Shown here: one piece after another, positions 44,156-52,464 of the stretch
Layout: each line of letters begins with the position of its first letter
Numbering within the stretch: the first letter of the stretch is position 1
Assembly: GCF_011305535.1 (NCBI RefSeq)
Contig: NZ_CP049905.1
Coordinates: forward strand, 4,586,001-4,650,000
DNA: 64,000 nucleotides
Source: Diaphorobacter sp. HDW4B
GTDB lineage: Bacteria; Pseudomonadota; Gammaproteobacteria; Burkholderiales; Burkholderiaceae_C
Reading direction: 5' to 3'
Position numbers and translations under genes: made by a program
Notes under the pieces: generated by a model
What the model saw: only the letters and a program-made list of their open reading frames with translations
The model's database searches: none
What the model was told of the DNA's origin: nothing

Positions 44156-44223
44156 GCACTGTGTTGTGCAGCAAGCGTGCCAATTCGCAAGTGGTTGATT
44201 TTGTTGGGTTTGTTCTTTTGGGT

Positions 44224-44273
44224 GTCAACGCCGTATACAGCGTTCTTGCCCGAGGCGTCAACGCCGTTTACAG
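44224..44273. repeat. Tandem operator-like direct repeats
   Basis: A 17-bp sequence starting GTCAACGCCGT and ending TACAG occurs at 44224-44240 and again at 44257-44273 with one mismatch, starts 33 bp apart (about three helical turns). It lies between divergent DUF4166 and sensor-kinase genes, ending 9 bp before the kinase start, and is best explained as two binding sites for one regulator. Confidence 0.55.
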
Positions 44274-44282
44274 TGCGAGCCC

Positions 44283-46124
44283 ATGGCTATTCACGTCGCT
44301 TTATTTCTGACTTTGCTGGAGACCATTGCGCTCAGCGTGGTGCTGCTGGTCTGGGCCCATCAGGTGCGCGGCGCGCGGCTGCTGGTGGTGTTTCTGGCCG
44401 GTGTGGCGACCTGGATCGTCGGCAATGAACTGCCCAACTGGTTCGGCATAGGCACTGCGCCGCTGGCGATGGCGCTGCTGTCCACGCTGCCGCTCACCTC
44501 GGCGGCGTTTCTGCATTTCTGTCTGATCTTTTGCCACTCGCCGATTGACCGGCGGTGGATCTACGCGGCTTATATCGGCGCGGGGTTGACCGCGCTGCAT
44601 GCCTTGCTGCGCTCGCCCGGCAGCTTCGAGCACTTTGCGCCTTTCACCGGCGTGGAATGGGTGGTGGTGCCCAACCATGTGGGCTGGATGACGAGTCTGG
44701 TCTGGGCCTGCTTTGCTGCGCTCGGGATTCTGGCGTTGCTGATGGCATTTTTCCATGCGGCATCGGCGCAGCGGCAGCGCCAGATTGCAGCCGTGGCCAT
44801 CTCGTGCGGCTGGGGGTTGATGGCCATGTCGGGCTATGCGTTTGCGGCGCTCAAGATTCCCGTCTATCCGTGGCAGGTGCTGGCCGCGCCTGCGTATCCG
44901 GTGATTCTGGTCTACGGCATTCTGCGCTATCGCGTGTTCGTTGCGAACATCTGGGCACGGCGCGCATTGGCGTCGGCGATTCTGATTGCGCTCGGTGTGC
45001 TGGTCGTGCCGCTGGCGGCTGTGCTGCTGCCGTTCGAGTCGCGCTGGGTGGTGGCGATGGCCGTGGCCGCCACCACGCTCGCGCTGCGCGGGCCGGTGTG
45101 GAGCTTCGCGTCGCGCCTGGTGTATCCGGGCGGCACCTTGTCTGCCGAAGACTGGCGGCAATGGCGTGTGCAACTGAGTCAGGCCGACACCATGGAGCAG
45201 TTGAAAGCCAAGGCCGCTGCCATGCTCTCGCAGCGCATGGGCATGGAGATTCACGTGCAGATGGCGCGTGATGCCAGCGTCGTTCACGCGCAGGAGCAGG
45301 GCAGTGAACCGACCTTGATCTGCACGGCAAATGGCGCGGGCGAGTGGCAGACGCAGCTCATCGGATTTGAAGAAGCGCCACCTGGCCAACTGCATCTGGC
45401 CGAGCTGTTTGGCACGATTCTGGCCGATGCCGCAGCGAACGTGGAGCGCTCCGAGCACGCCCAACAACGCGAACGCGAGCGGCAGTTGAATGCGCGTCTG
45501 GCAGAGCTCGGCTCGCTTGCCACCACTGTGGCGCACGATCTGCGCAACCCGCTCAACATCATCGCCATGGCGGTGGCAATGGCTCCGCAGGATACGCGGC
45601 AAGAGGTGGGCGATCAGATCGCGCGCATCTCGCGCCTCACCGAAGATCTGCTCGACTACGCCAAGCCGTGGCAGATTCATGCGGCGGAGACCGACATCGC
45701 GGCGCGCATCAAAAGCCTGATTCGCCGCATGCCCGAAGTCGAAATCGGGCCGAGGCTGGAAGGCGCATTCAACGTGACGCTCGACGGTGCGCGTTTCGAT
45801 CAGGCCATCGTCAATCTGCTGACCAACGCGCGGCAATCGGCTGGCAGCAAACGGGTGCTGGTCGATGCCGAACGACGCGACAACGCCGTGCTGGTGCATG
45901 TCTGCGATGACGGCCCCGGCATTCCCGACGATCTGCGCGAGCGCCTGTTTCAGCCGTTTGCATCGCGCAGTCCGGGCGGCACGGGGCTGGGCTTGGCCAT
46001 CGTCGCGCGCATCATGGCCGCGCATGGTGGCACCGCCGAACTGAGCGAGCGAGCGCCTTGGCGAACCTGCTTCACGCTGACCTTTCCCGCGACCCCGACA
46101 ACCGACAACAACACCGCACCATGA
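44283..46124 (+). CDS. Membrane-bound sensor histidine kinase
   Basis: A 613-residue kinase with seven or eight N-terminal membrane helices (about residues 1-275), a GAF-like linker (about 290-385), and HisKA plus HATPase domains. The phosphoacceptor His is near residue 418 in VAHDLRNPL. The N-box NLLTNARQSA, G1 DDGPGIPDD and G2 GGTGLGLAIV are intact. Its stop overlaps the regulator's start (ATGA at 46121-46124), so the pair is cotranslated. The ligand is unknown; multi-helix sensors of this kind often detect lipophilic or envelope signals. Confidence 0.92.
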   Translation: MAIHVALFLTLLETIALSVVLLVWAHQVRGARLLVVFLAGVATWIVGNELPNWFGIGTAPLAMALLSTLPLTSAAFLHFCLIFCHSPIDRRWIYAAYIGAGLTALHALLRSPGSFEHFAPFTGVEWVVVPNHVGWMTSLVWACFAALGILALLMAFFHAASAQRQRQIAAVAISCGWGLMAMSGYAFAALKIPVYPWQVLAAPAYPVILVYGILRYRVFVANIWARRALASAILIALGVLVVPLAAVLLPFESRWVVAMAVAATTLALRGPVWSFASRLVYPGGTLSAEDWRQWRVQLSQADTMEQLKAKAAAMLSQRMGMEIHVQMARDASVVHAQEQGSEPTLICTANGAGEWQTQLIGFEEAPPGQLHLAELFGTILADAAANVERSEHAQQRERERQLNARLAELGSLATTVAHDLRNPLNIIAMAVAMAPQDTRQEVGDQIARISRLTEDLLDYAKPWQIHAAETDIAARIKSLIRRMPEVEIGPRLEGAFNVTLDGARFDQAIVNLLTNARQSAGSKRVLVDAERRDNAVLVHVCDDGPGIPDDLRERLFQPFASRSPGGTGLGLAIVARIMAAHGGTAELSERAPWRTCFTLTFPATPTTDNNTAP

Positions 46125-47515
46125 GCCTCAACGACGCCAACAAGACCTCCGCATCCGGCCACATTCTGCTGGTCGATGACGAGCCCGCGTACCAGCGACT
46201 GGGCGCATCGTTTCTGCGTCAGCTCGGCTATCGCGTGTCGGTGGCGGGTGATGTGGACGAGGCGCTGCAGGCCTTTGAAAACGACAGGCCGCAGGTGGTT
46301 CTGCTCGATCTCGCGATGCCGCCGAGCATGGACCCCGAAGCGGGCTTGTCGCTGATTCCACGCTTTGCGTCGGCGGTGGTCGTGGTGCTCAGTGGCCACG
46401 GTGATCGCGACATCGCGCTGCGTGCGGTGGAACTGGGCGTGTGGGATTTTCTGGTCAAACCCATCGACCCCGAGATGCTGCGCGTGGTCGTCATGCGTGC
46501 CATGCACAAGGCGCGGCTCGATGCCGAGGTGCGCGAGTTGCGTTCGGCCAAGAGCGAGCAGCAACCCGATGAAATGGGCCTGATCGGTCAGACCCCTGCC
46601 ATGCTGCAGTTGCGCGCGATGGTGCGGCGCGTGGGTGCGACGTCGGTGAATCTCATCGTGCTCGGGCCAACCGGAACCGGCAAGGAGCTGGTCGCGCGCG
46701 CATTGCACCAATGCAGCCCTCGGCGCGATGGGCCGTTCGGCATCATCCATTGCGGCGCGCTGTCGGCGGAACTGCTGGAAAGCGAGTTGTTTGGTCATCT
46801 CAAAGGCAGTTTCACGGGCGCGCATCGCGATCAGGTGGGGCTGGTGGAAACTGCACATGGCGGCACGTTGTTTCTGGATGAAGTGGGCGAGATGCCTGCG
46901 CTCATGCAGGTCAAGCTGCTGCGCTTTCTGCAGGAGGGCACCTTCATGCCCGTGGGCGGCAGGCAGGAGAAAAAAGCCGACGTGCGCGTGGTGGCGGCCA
47001 CGCATCGAGACCTTGAAGCCATGGTGCGCGAAGGCAGTTTTCGCGAAGACCTGTATTACCGTCTGAAGGGCATGGTGCTGCGTACTCCGGCCTTGTCAGA
47101 ACGCGGTGCGGATGTGCCCTTGCTCGCCGCGCGATTTCTGCATGGCGTGATGCCGAATGCGCGCTTCAGTGCCGATGCGCTGCAATGGCTGCAGACACGC
47201 GAGTGGCCCGGCAATGTGCGGCAGTTGAAGGCGGTGGTGGAGTCGGCGGGCGCGTTGATCCTGCCCGAAAGCCATACCGTGGATGCCGATCTGCTGCGCT
47301 TTGCGAGCGGTGAAAGTACCGAATTGCCTGAAGCTCCTGCTGCAGAAAAATCCACCATGCAAGGCAGCATGGATGCGGCGATTCAGGAACTGGAAACGCG
47401 CATGATCCGCGAGGCCATGGCACAGTCGGGCGGCAACCAGTCCGAAGCTGCGCGCGTGCTGGGCATCTCGCGCGTGGGGCTGATCAAGAAGCTCACGCGT
47501 CTCGGTCTCAAGTAG
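46121..47515 (+). CDS. NtrC-family sigma-54 response regulator
   Basis: A 464-residue activator: receiver domain (acidic pocket D19-D20, phosphorylated D63 in VVLLDLAMP), AAA+ domain (Walker A GPTGTGKE at 182-189, Walker B TLFLDEVGE) and C-terminal Fis-type HTH (NQSEAARVLGISRVGLIKKLTRL). The loop that touches sigma-54 is GSFTGA at 229-234 rather than the usual GAFTGA, a conservative change seen in some active members. It should turn on sigma-54 promoters in response to the upstream kinase. Start ATG 46121 is chosen because it gives the 4-bp overlap and the family N-terminus. Confidence 0.93.
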   Translation: MSLNDANKTSASGHILLVDDEPAYQRLGASFLRQLGYRVSVAGDVDEALQAFENDRPQVVLLDLAMPPSMDPEAGLSLIPRFASAVVVVLSGHGDRDIALRAVELGVWDFLVKPIDPEMLRVVVMRAMHKARLDAEVRELRSAKSEQQPDEMGLIGQTPAMLQLRAMVRRVGATSVNLIVLGPTGTGKELVARALHQCSPRRDGPFGIIHCGALSAELLESELFGHLKGSFTGAHRDQVGLVETAHGGTLFLDEVGEMPALMQVKLLRFLQEGTFMPVGGRQEKKADVRVVAATHRDLEAMVREGSFREDLYYRLKGMVLRTPALSERGADVPLLAARFLHGVMPNARFSADALQWLQTREWPGNVRQLKAVVESAGALILPESHTVDADLLRFASGESTELPEAPAAEKSTMQGSMDAAIQELETRMIREAMAQSGGNQSEAARVLGISRVGLIKKLTRLGLK

Positions 47516-47521
47516 CAGCCA

Positions 47522-48721
47522 TCAGGCCGTTTTCAACCTGCTGCTTTGCAGTCCGAGCAGCACCAGCACGATGGCGACGAGCGGCAACATGCCCGTGTTG
47601 ATGCCGTTCCAGCCCACGGTGTGCAGCAACTGGCCCGAGCCGAACGATGCAATCGCCACGGTGCCGAACACGAGAAAATCATTGAGCGCCTGCACCTTGG
47701 CACGCTCGGCGGGGCGGTAGCACTCGGTGATCAGCGAGGTTGCACCGATGAAGCCGAAGTTCCAGCCCACGCCCAGCAGAATCAGTGCACCCCAGAAGTG
47801 GAACAGATCGAGCCCGAGCAGCGCCATCACGCCCGATGCGCCAATCATCAGCAAGCCCAGCGTGGTGATGGCGCGGTTGCCGTAGCGGTTGATCAGCTTG
47901 CCCGTGAAAAAGCTCGGCGCGAACATCGACAGCACATGCCATTGAATGCCGAGCGCGGCCTCGCCGATGGTGTGGCCGCAGCCGACCATGGCCATGGGTG
48001 CGGCAGTCATCAGAAAGGCCATGAGCCCGTAGCTCACCACACCCGCCGCTGCGGCGACGATGAACTTGGGCGTTTTCACGATCTCCATGAGGGGCCGAGC
48101 TTCGCCCGCCACCACCTTGGATTGCGCCTTGGGCAGTCGCAGGCAGGCGAGCAGCGGCAGGGCCAGCAATGCGAGCACGGCCTGTCCGTAGAAGCTGCCG
48201 GCGAATGGTGTGCCAGGCAGGGCGTCGCGCGTCCAGATGACGATCTGCGGACCGATGATGCCCGCGATCAAACCGCCGATCATGATGCGCGAGATGGCAC
48301 GCGCCTGTGCCGCCGAGTCGCCCATCACCGCGTCGGCTGCAGCGAAGCGGTAGCTCTGCACGCAGGCCGCGTAAAAGCCCGAGCAGGCCGTGCCGATGCA
48401 GAACAGCACGAAGTCCGACTGCGCGATTCCCTGTGCTGCCACCGCGCCGGAGACCGCGCCCATCAACGCGCCGATCATGTAGGTGAAGCGCCGTCCCATG
48501 CGGTGCATGAGCCACGCGGCGGGCAGGGTGCACAGCGCGAGCGCGAGCTGATAAAGGCTGACCGGCAGCGTGGCCGCTGATGGGTTGTTCGACAGTTGCT
48601 GCCCCACCAGACCGCCCAGCGAGATGATGATGGGCGGGGACGCGCCGCCCAGAGATTGCGCTGCGATCAGCAAACCGAGGTTGCGACCGTCACTCGAGTG
48701 GCTGGTGGTGGATGCGTTCAT
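47522..48721 (-). CDS. MFS transporter, 12-helix
   Basis: A 399-residue major facilitator transporter: motif A-like loop AWLMHRMGRRFTYMIGAL (about residues 78-95) and alternating hydrophobic segments through LPLVAIVLVLLGLQSS. The second-half loop LINRYGNRAITTLGLL also resembles motif A, as in the drug or carboxylate/sugar exporter branches. The substrate is not identifiable. It converges on the sigma-54 regulator gene (6 bp) and is preceded on the same strand by coaA, 124 bp away. Confidence 0.85.
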   Translation of the reverse strand: MNASTTSHSSDGRNLGLLIAAQSLGGASPPIIISLGGLVGQQLSNNPSAATLPVSLYQLALALCTLPAAWLMHRMGRRFTYMIGALMGAVSGAVAAQGIAQSDFVLFCIGTACSGFYAACVQSYRFAAADAVMGDSAAQARAISRIMIGGLIAGIIGPQIVIWTRDALPGTPFAGSFYGQAVLALLALPLLACLRLPKAQSKVVAGEARPLMEIVKTPKFIVAAAAGVVSYGLMAFLMTAAPMAMVGCGHTIGEAALGIQWHVLSMFAPSFFTGKLINRYGNRAITTLGLLMIGASGVMALLGLDLFHFWGALILLGVGWNFGFIGATSLITECYRPAERAKVQALNDFLVFGTVAIASFGSGQLLHTVGWNGINTGMLPLVAIVLVLLGLQSSRLKTA

Positions 48722-48845
48722 GTTGTCTCGCTGTTGTCGTGTGAGCCCAGTAGTTGATCGTTGGATCAGCGATGCGGGCTATTTATCAGCGGTAGCTTAT
48801 ATCGATTTGGCGAGACCGTGTTGACGCAATCGTGGAATCCCGTGT

Positions 48846-49916
48846 TCAGGTCTGACGAACCGAGATTTCCTCGATCTGGTGCTGCTCGCCCTTGCGCAGC
48901 ACAATGCGCGCGCGGCCGCGTGTGGGGGCGATGTTGTCGAGCAGATTGGGCAGGTTGATCTGCTGCCAGATGCCGCGCGCCACCTGGATCGCCTCGCCCT
49001 CGCTCAGGTCCTTGTAGTGGTGAAAGTACGAGCTTTCGCGCTGGAATATCGTGCGCTGCAGCTTCACGAAACGCTGGATGTACCACTTCTCGATCAGTGT
49101 CGAATCGGCATCCAGATAGATCGAGAAATCGAAGAAATCGGACGCCACGGCTGCCGCGATGTTCTTGGTCTGCAGCACGTTCAGGCCTTCGAAGATCAGG
49201 ATGTCGGGCCGGTCGATATGCTCGAATTCATCAGGCACGATGTCGTAGGCCTCGTGCGAATAGACCGGCACTTTGAGTCCGGATTTGCCGGACTTCACCG
49301 ACGACAGAAAATCCAGCATCGCGGGCAGGTCGTAGCTGTCCGGAAAGCCCTTGCGGCCCATGAGCGCGCGCTCCTGCAACTCGCGCGTGGGGTAGAGAAA
49401 ACCGTCGGTCGTCACCAGTTCCACGCGGCGGCCCGGCACGGTCTGCGCCAGCACCGCGCGCAGCAGACGCGCAAACGTGCTCTTGCCCACGGCCACGCTG
49501 CCCGCCACGCCGATCACATAGGGTGTCGCTCGGGTCGACGAGTCTGTGCCATCAAAACCGCTGTAGACGATGCGGCTCAATTCATGCGCGGCGCGGATGT
49601 GCGAGTTGATGAAACGGGTGAGCGGCAGAAAGATTTCTTCCACCTCGATCTGCAGCGCCGGATCGTTCACGCCTCCCAGCATCTCGATGCTGGCCAGCGA
49701 GGGCACATGGTCCTCGGGACTTCTGAGCGCGGCCCACTGGCTGCGGTCGAAGATGACATAGGGCGGTTCGAGGCGTGGAGGCGTCACGGCGGCGCGGGGT
49801 TCACTGGCATCACTGGCATCAAGGGGTTGTGCCAGAAGCGAAGAATGGAGCGATGACGGAGGATTCAATTGGGCACCTCGGGGAGGTCTGTCTCTTTTTA
49901 CATGCGCCAGCGCCAC
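48846..49916 (-). CDS. coaA: Type I pantothenate kinase
   Basis: CoaA phosphorylates pantothenate, the controlled step of coenzyme A synthesis. P-loop GVAGSVAVGKSTFARLL (about residues 135-151), VTTDGFLYP, GRKGFPDSYD, VPVYSHEAYDIVPDE, DILIFEGLNVLQ and YFHHYKDLS are all present, so it is the bacterial type I enzyme. The total of 356 residues from GTG 49916 exceeds the typical 310-320. A TTG at 49868, with AGGTG upstream, would remove 16 residues and is an alternative start. The N-terminal 50 residues look disordered. Confidence 0.92.
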   Translation of the reverse strand: MALAHVKRDRPPRGAQLNPPSSLHSSLLAQPLDASDASEPRAAVTPPRLEPPYVIFDRSQWAALRSPEDHVPSLASIEMLGGVNDPALQIEVEEIFLPLTRFINSHIRAAHELSRIVYSGFDGTDSSTRATPYVIGVAGSVAVGKSTFARLLRAVLAQTVPGRRVELVTTDGFLYPTRELQERALMGRKGFPDSYDLPAMLDFLSSVKSGKSGLKVPVYSHEAYDIVPDEFEHIDRPDILIFEGLNVLQTKNIAAAVASDFFDFSIYLDADSTLIEKWYIQRFVKLQRTIFQRESSYFHHYKDLSEGEAIQVARGIWQQINLPNLLDNIAPTRGRARIVLRKGEQHQIEEISVRQT

Positions 49917-50031
49917 GGCACCGCGCGTCGGCCGTATTGTTGCACTGCGGGGCGGCCGTGTGACTCAAAAATGTCAAATCCGGGATTTCACCGCATTCTC
50001 TGCGGACTGATGCATTTGTGCTACGCATGGC

Positions 50032-50061
50032 TTGCGGTAACTCGGTTACTCGCAATACACT
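50032..50061 (+). promoter_or_regulatory. Candidate promoter with dyad operator in the spacer
   Basis: TTGCGG (50032-50037) and TACACT (50056-50061) are 18 bp apart. The spacer holds the palindrome GTAAC-TCG-GTTAC (50037-50049), an arrangement common for regulator-controlled promoters. About 54 bp downstream is a leader ORF. Confidence 0.4.
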
Positions 50062-50114
50062 CGCGGCCTTCTTTTCGGTTTCATCCATCCACCCTCACCA
50101 CATAGAGGTGCACC

Positions 50115-50141
50115 ATGTCCCGCCGCACACGTTCCTGCTGA
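50115..50141 (+). CDS. Candidate leader peptide MSRRTRSC
   Basis: An 8-codon ORF, ATG at 50115 to TGA at 50139-50141, encodes MSRRTRSC. An AGAGGTG ribosome site (50104-50110) sits 4 bases upstream. Three of eight codons are Arg. It ends 18 bp before a terminator-like hairpin, the layout of a ribosome-mediated attenuator or a translation-dependent leader. Too short for homology evidence, so this is a positional inference. Confidence 0.4.
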   Translation: MSRRTRSC

Positions 50142-50159
50142 ACGACTTCGTCACACGCT

Positions 50160-50192
50160 GATCCCGGTTTCTCACCCAGGGATCTTTCTTTT
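50160..50192 (+). terminator. Terminator-like hairpin in the RNA-repair leader
   Basis: GATCCC (50160-50165) pairs with GGGATC (50179-50184), extendable by GG/CC past a bulged A, and is followed by TTTCTTTT (50185-50192). It lies about 220 bp before the RNA ligase gene, so it would act as an attenuator or end a short leader RNA. Confidence 0.5.
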
Positions 50193-50412
50193 CGCGTGTG
50201 CGCTGCGGTGTGTGGATTGGCGTGAAAGGCCCGTCGTTGCTTGCAACGGGCGCGCGCCGAGTTGCTTTCCACGGTTTTCTTCAACCTGTTTTTTCCGTAC
50301 CCGTCCATTCGCTTGGATCGGCGCTGAAAAACGGCGTTGTCGATACCCTCGCTTCATTGCGGCGTTTTCGCAGTCGTTGGCTTTTCCTGTTTCATTTCAC
50401 AGAAAGCACAAC

Positions 50413-51264
50413 ATGACTTCGCATTCATCCATACAACACCTGTCCAACCTGGACATTCTCAAATACCCGCGCACGCCGCATCTGAAAGGCTCGCGTCTGC
50501 AGGCAGGTGACGACAACGATTCCGTGCCTTATGAGCACTTGGCGGGTCGTCATATCGTGGTCGAGGAAAAGCTCGACGGTGCCAATTCGGCACTGAGCTT
50601 TTCCAATGACGGCGCATTGCTTCTGCAGTCGCGCGGTCACTATCTGCAGATCGACCAGATGGGCGGCAGAGAGCGCCAGTTCAACGCGTTCAAACAATGG
50701 GCGAGAGCGCATGAAGCTGCGCTGCTCAAACGGCTCGAAGACCGCTATGTCATGTACGGCGAATGGCTGTATGCCAAGCATTCGGTGTTCTACGACGCTT
50801 TGCCGCATTGGTTTGCCGAGTTCGACATCTGGGATCGCAGCCGGGCCTGTTTTCTCGACACGCCCGCACGCCATGCCTTGCTGGCCGATGTGCCGGTGGT
50901 GTCGGTGCCCGTGCTCTACAGCGGCACGGCTCCCAAGCGCATGCAGGACCTGCTCGCGCTGATCGCACCATCGCTGGGTCGCAGCAGGCATTGGCGTGCT
51001 GCGTTCGAGCAGATCGTGCAGCGTCAGCGGCTCGACATGGAGCTGTGCTGGCGGCAGACCGATCCGTCGGATTGCGCCGAGGGCCTGTACATCAAGGTCG
51101 AAGAAAACGGCCAGACAACGGAGCGCTACAAGTTCGTTCGCTCCGACTTTGTCCAGGTGATTCTGAATTCAGGCTCGCACCACAGCGAACGCCCCATCGT
51201 GCCCAACGGCTTGCGTGATGGCGTCGACATTTTTGCGGGCAACATAGACAAGACATGGCGTTGA
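50413..51264 (+). CDS. RNA ligase family protein
   Basis: A 283-residue nucleotidyltransferase-type RNA ligase. Motif I is EEKLDGANSAL, with the nucleotide-accepting Lys at residue 53; motif III lies in MYGEWLYAKHSVFYD; motif IV is AEGLYIKVEENG and motif V is RYKFVRSDF. It should adenylate itself with ATP, transfer AMP to an RNA 5'-phosphate and seal it to a 3'-OH. It is compact, without the extra C-terminal domain of T4 Rnl1. The ATG 50413 follows a weak AGAAAG site. The HD-Pnk gene begins 36 bp later and provides the matching end-healing steps. Confidence 0.9.
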   Translation: MTSHSSIQHLSNLDILKYPRTPHLKGSRLQAGDDNDSVPYEHLAGRHIVVEEKLDGANSALSFSNDGALLLQSRGHYLQIDQMGGRERQFNAFKQWARAHEAALLKRLEDRYVMYGEWLYAKHSVFYDALPHWFAEFDIWDRSRACFLDTPARHALLADVPVVSVPVLYSGTAPKRMQDLLALIAPSLGRSRHWRAAFEQIVQRQRLDMELCWRQTDPSDCAEGLYIKVEENGQTTERYKFVRSDFVQVILNSGSHHSERPIVPNGLRDGVDIFAGNIDKTWR

Positions 51265-51300
51265 GCGTGCACGCAGCACCCAATGCCCAAGGAGATTCCC

Positions 51301-52464
51301 ATGCGGGACGATGATTGGAAAGACATTCAAACGCTGGTGCCTGACCCGGACAAGTCGGGCACGGATGTGGATTTTGCTGCGTGCCTCGACGCCTTTCCTC
51401 AACTGGAAAAGGCCAAGACCACGCCGCAGGACCCCATCTACCACGCCGAAGGCGATGTATGGACGCACACCCAGATGGTGGTGCGCGCACTGCTGGAAGA
51501 TGCCCATTACGCGCAACTCGATCAGCGCGACCGCGAAACGGTGTTTCTCGCCGCGCTGCTGCACGATGTGGCCAAGTGCTCCACCACGGTGGTGAGCGAC
51601 GACGGTCGCATCTCGCAGCCTGGTCACTCGCGCAAGGGCGCGGTCGATGTGCGCATTGCGCTGTGGGAGGCCGGTGCGCCGGTGACGCAGCGCGAGGCCA
51701 TCTGCCGCCTGATCGCGGTGCACCAAGTGCCGTTCTTCGCGTTTGCCGAATCGCGTCGCGGCCATTCGCCCGAGTTCATCGTGCGCGAACTGTCTTGGCA
51801 GGTCGATGTGCATCTGCTGTGCATGCTCGCCCGCGCAGACATCGTGGGCCGCATCTGTCCCGACGTGGACGGCGTGCTGCTCAACATCGATCTGGTGCGC
51901 GAGCTGGCCGAGGAAGAGGGCTGCCTGCGCACTCCAAGGCAGTTCGCGTCGCCCGAGACGGCTGTGCGCTACTTTCGCGGTGCGCAACTGCACCCGGACT
52001 ACGCACTGCACGAAGAACCCGGCTCGCAAGTGGTCGTGATGTGCGGCCTGCCCGCCAGCGGCAAGAACACCTGGGTGGCAAGCAATTGCCCCGATTGGCC
52101 GGTCGTCTCCTTCGACGACGCCCGCGCCGAACTCGGCCTGCGCCACGGCCAAAACGACGGCGCAGTCGCCCACCGCGCCATCGACAAAGCCAAGGCCCTG
52201 CTGCGTGAAAAACGCCGCTTCGTCTGGAACGCCACGCACCTGTCCCAACAAATGCGCGGCAAGACGCTGGACCTGTGCCTGGACTACGGCGCAACCGTCC
52301 GACTGGTGCATCTGGAAGCCAGCAGGGCAGAACTGCTCACAAGAAACAGCAAACGCGACACCACGCTCACGAACGCGGCGTTGCTCAGCATGCTGCACAA
52401 GTGGGAAGTGCCCACGCCAACCGAAGCCCACAGCCTGGAATTACTGGTGCATCAAACCAAGTAA
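51301..52464 (+). CDS. HD-Pnk: HD phosphoesterase fused to polynucleotide 5'-kinase
   Basis: A 387-residue RNA end-healing enzyme. The N-terminal HD domain has metal ligands in WTHTQMV, ALLHDVAK, PGHSRKGA and ARADIVGR, and would open 2',3'-cyclic phosphates and remove 3'-phosphates. The C-terminal kinase (from about residue 240) has P-loop GLPASGKNTW, the Asp-containing VSFDDARAELG and the Arg-rich lid LLTRNSKRDT, and would phosphorylate 5'-OH ends. This is the arrangement described for Runella HD-Pnk. ATG 51301 is chosen over ATG 51283 because AAGGAG lies 6 bases before it. With the upstream ligase it forms a complete cut-heal-seal set. Confidence 0.9.
   Translation: MRDDDWKDIQTLVPDPDKSGTDVDFAACLDAFPQLEKAKTTPQDPIYHAEGDVWTHTQMVVRALLEDAHYAQLDQRDRETVFLAALLHDVAKCSTTVVSDDGRISQPGHSRKGAVDVRIALWEAGAPVTQREAICRLIAVHQVPFFAFAESRRGHSPEFIVRELSWQVDVHLLCMLARADIVGRICPDVDGVLLNIDLVRELAEEEGCLRTPRQFASPETAVRYFRGAQLHPDYALHEEPGSQVVVMCGLPASGKNTWVASNCPDWPVVSFDDARAELGLRHGQNDGAVAHRAIDKAKALLREKRRFVWNATHLSQQMRGKTLDLCLDYGATVRLVHLEASRAELLTRNSKRDTTLTNAALLSMLHKWEVPTPTEAHSLELLVHQTK

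Larger units (their letters stand above)
49917..50412. other. Structured leader region before the RNA-repair genes
   Basis: This 496-bp gap has no conventional gene but holds a promoter candidate (50032-50061), a short leader ORF (50115-50141), a terminator-like hairpin (50160-50192) and a further hairpin (GTTGC 50236-50240 with GCAAC 50243-50247, nested in GCCC 50229-50232 and GGGC 50248-50251). It then runs about 160 bp to the RNA ligase start with no clear feature. The arrangement fits an attenuated mRNA leader or a small RNA. Confidence 0.55.
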
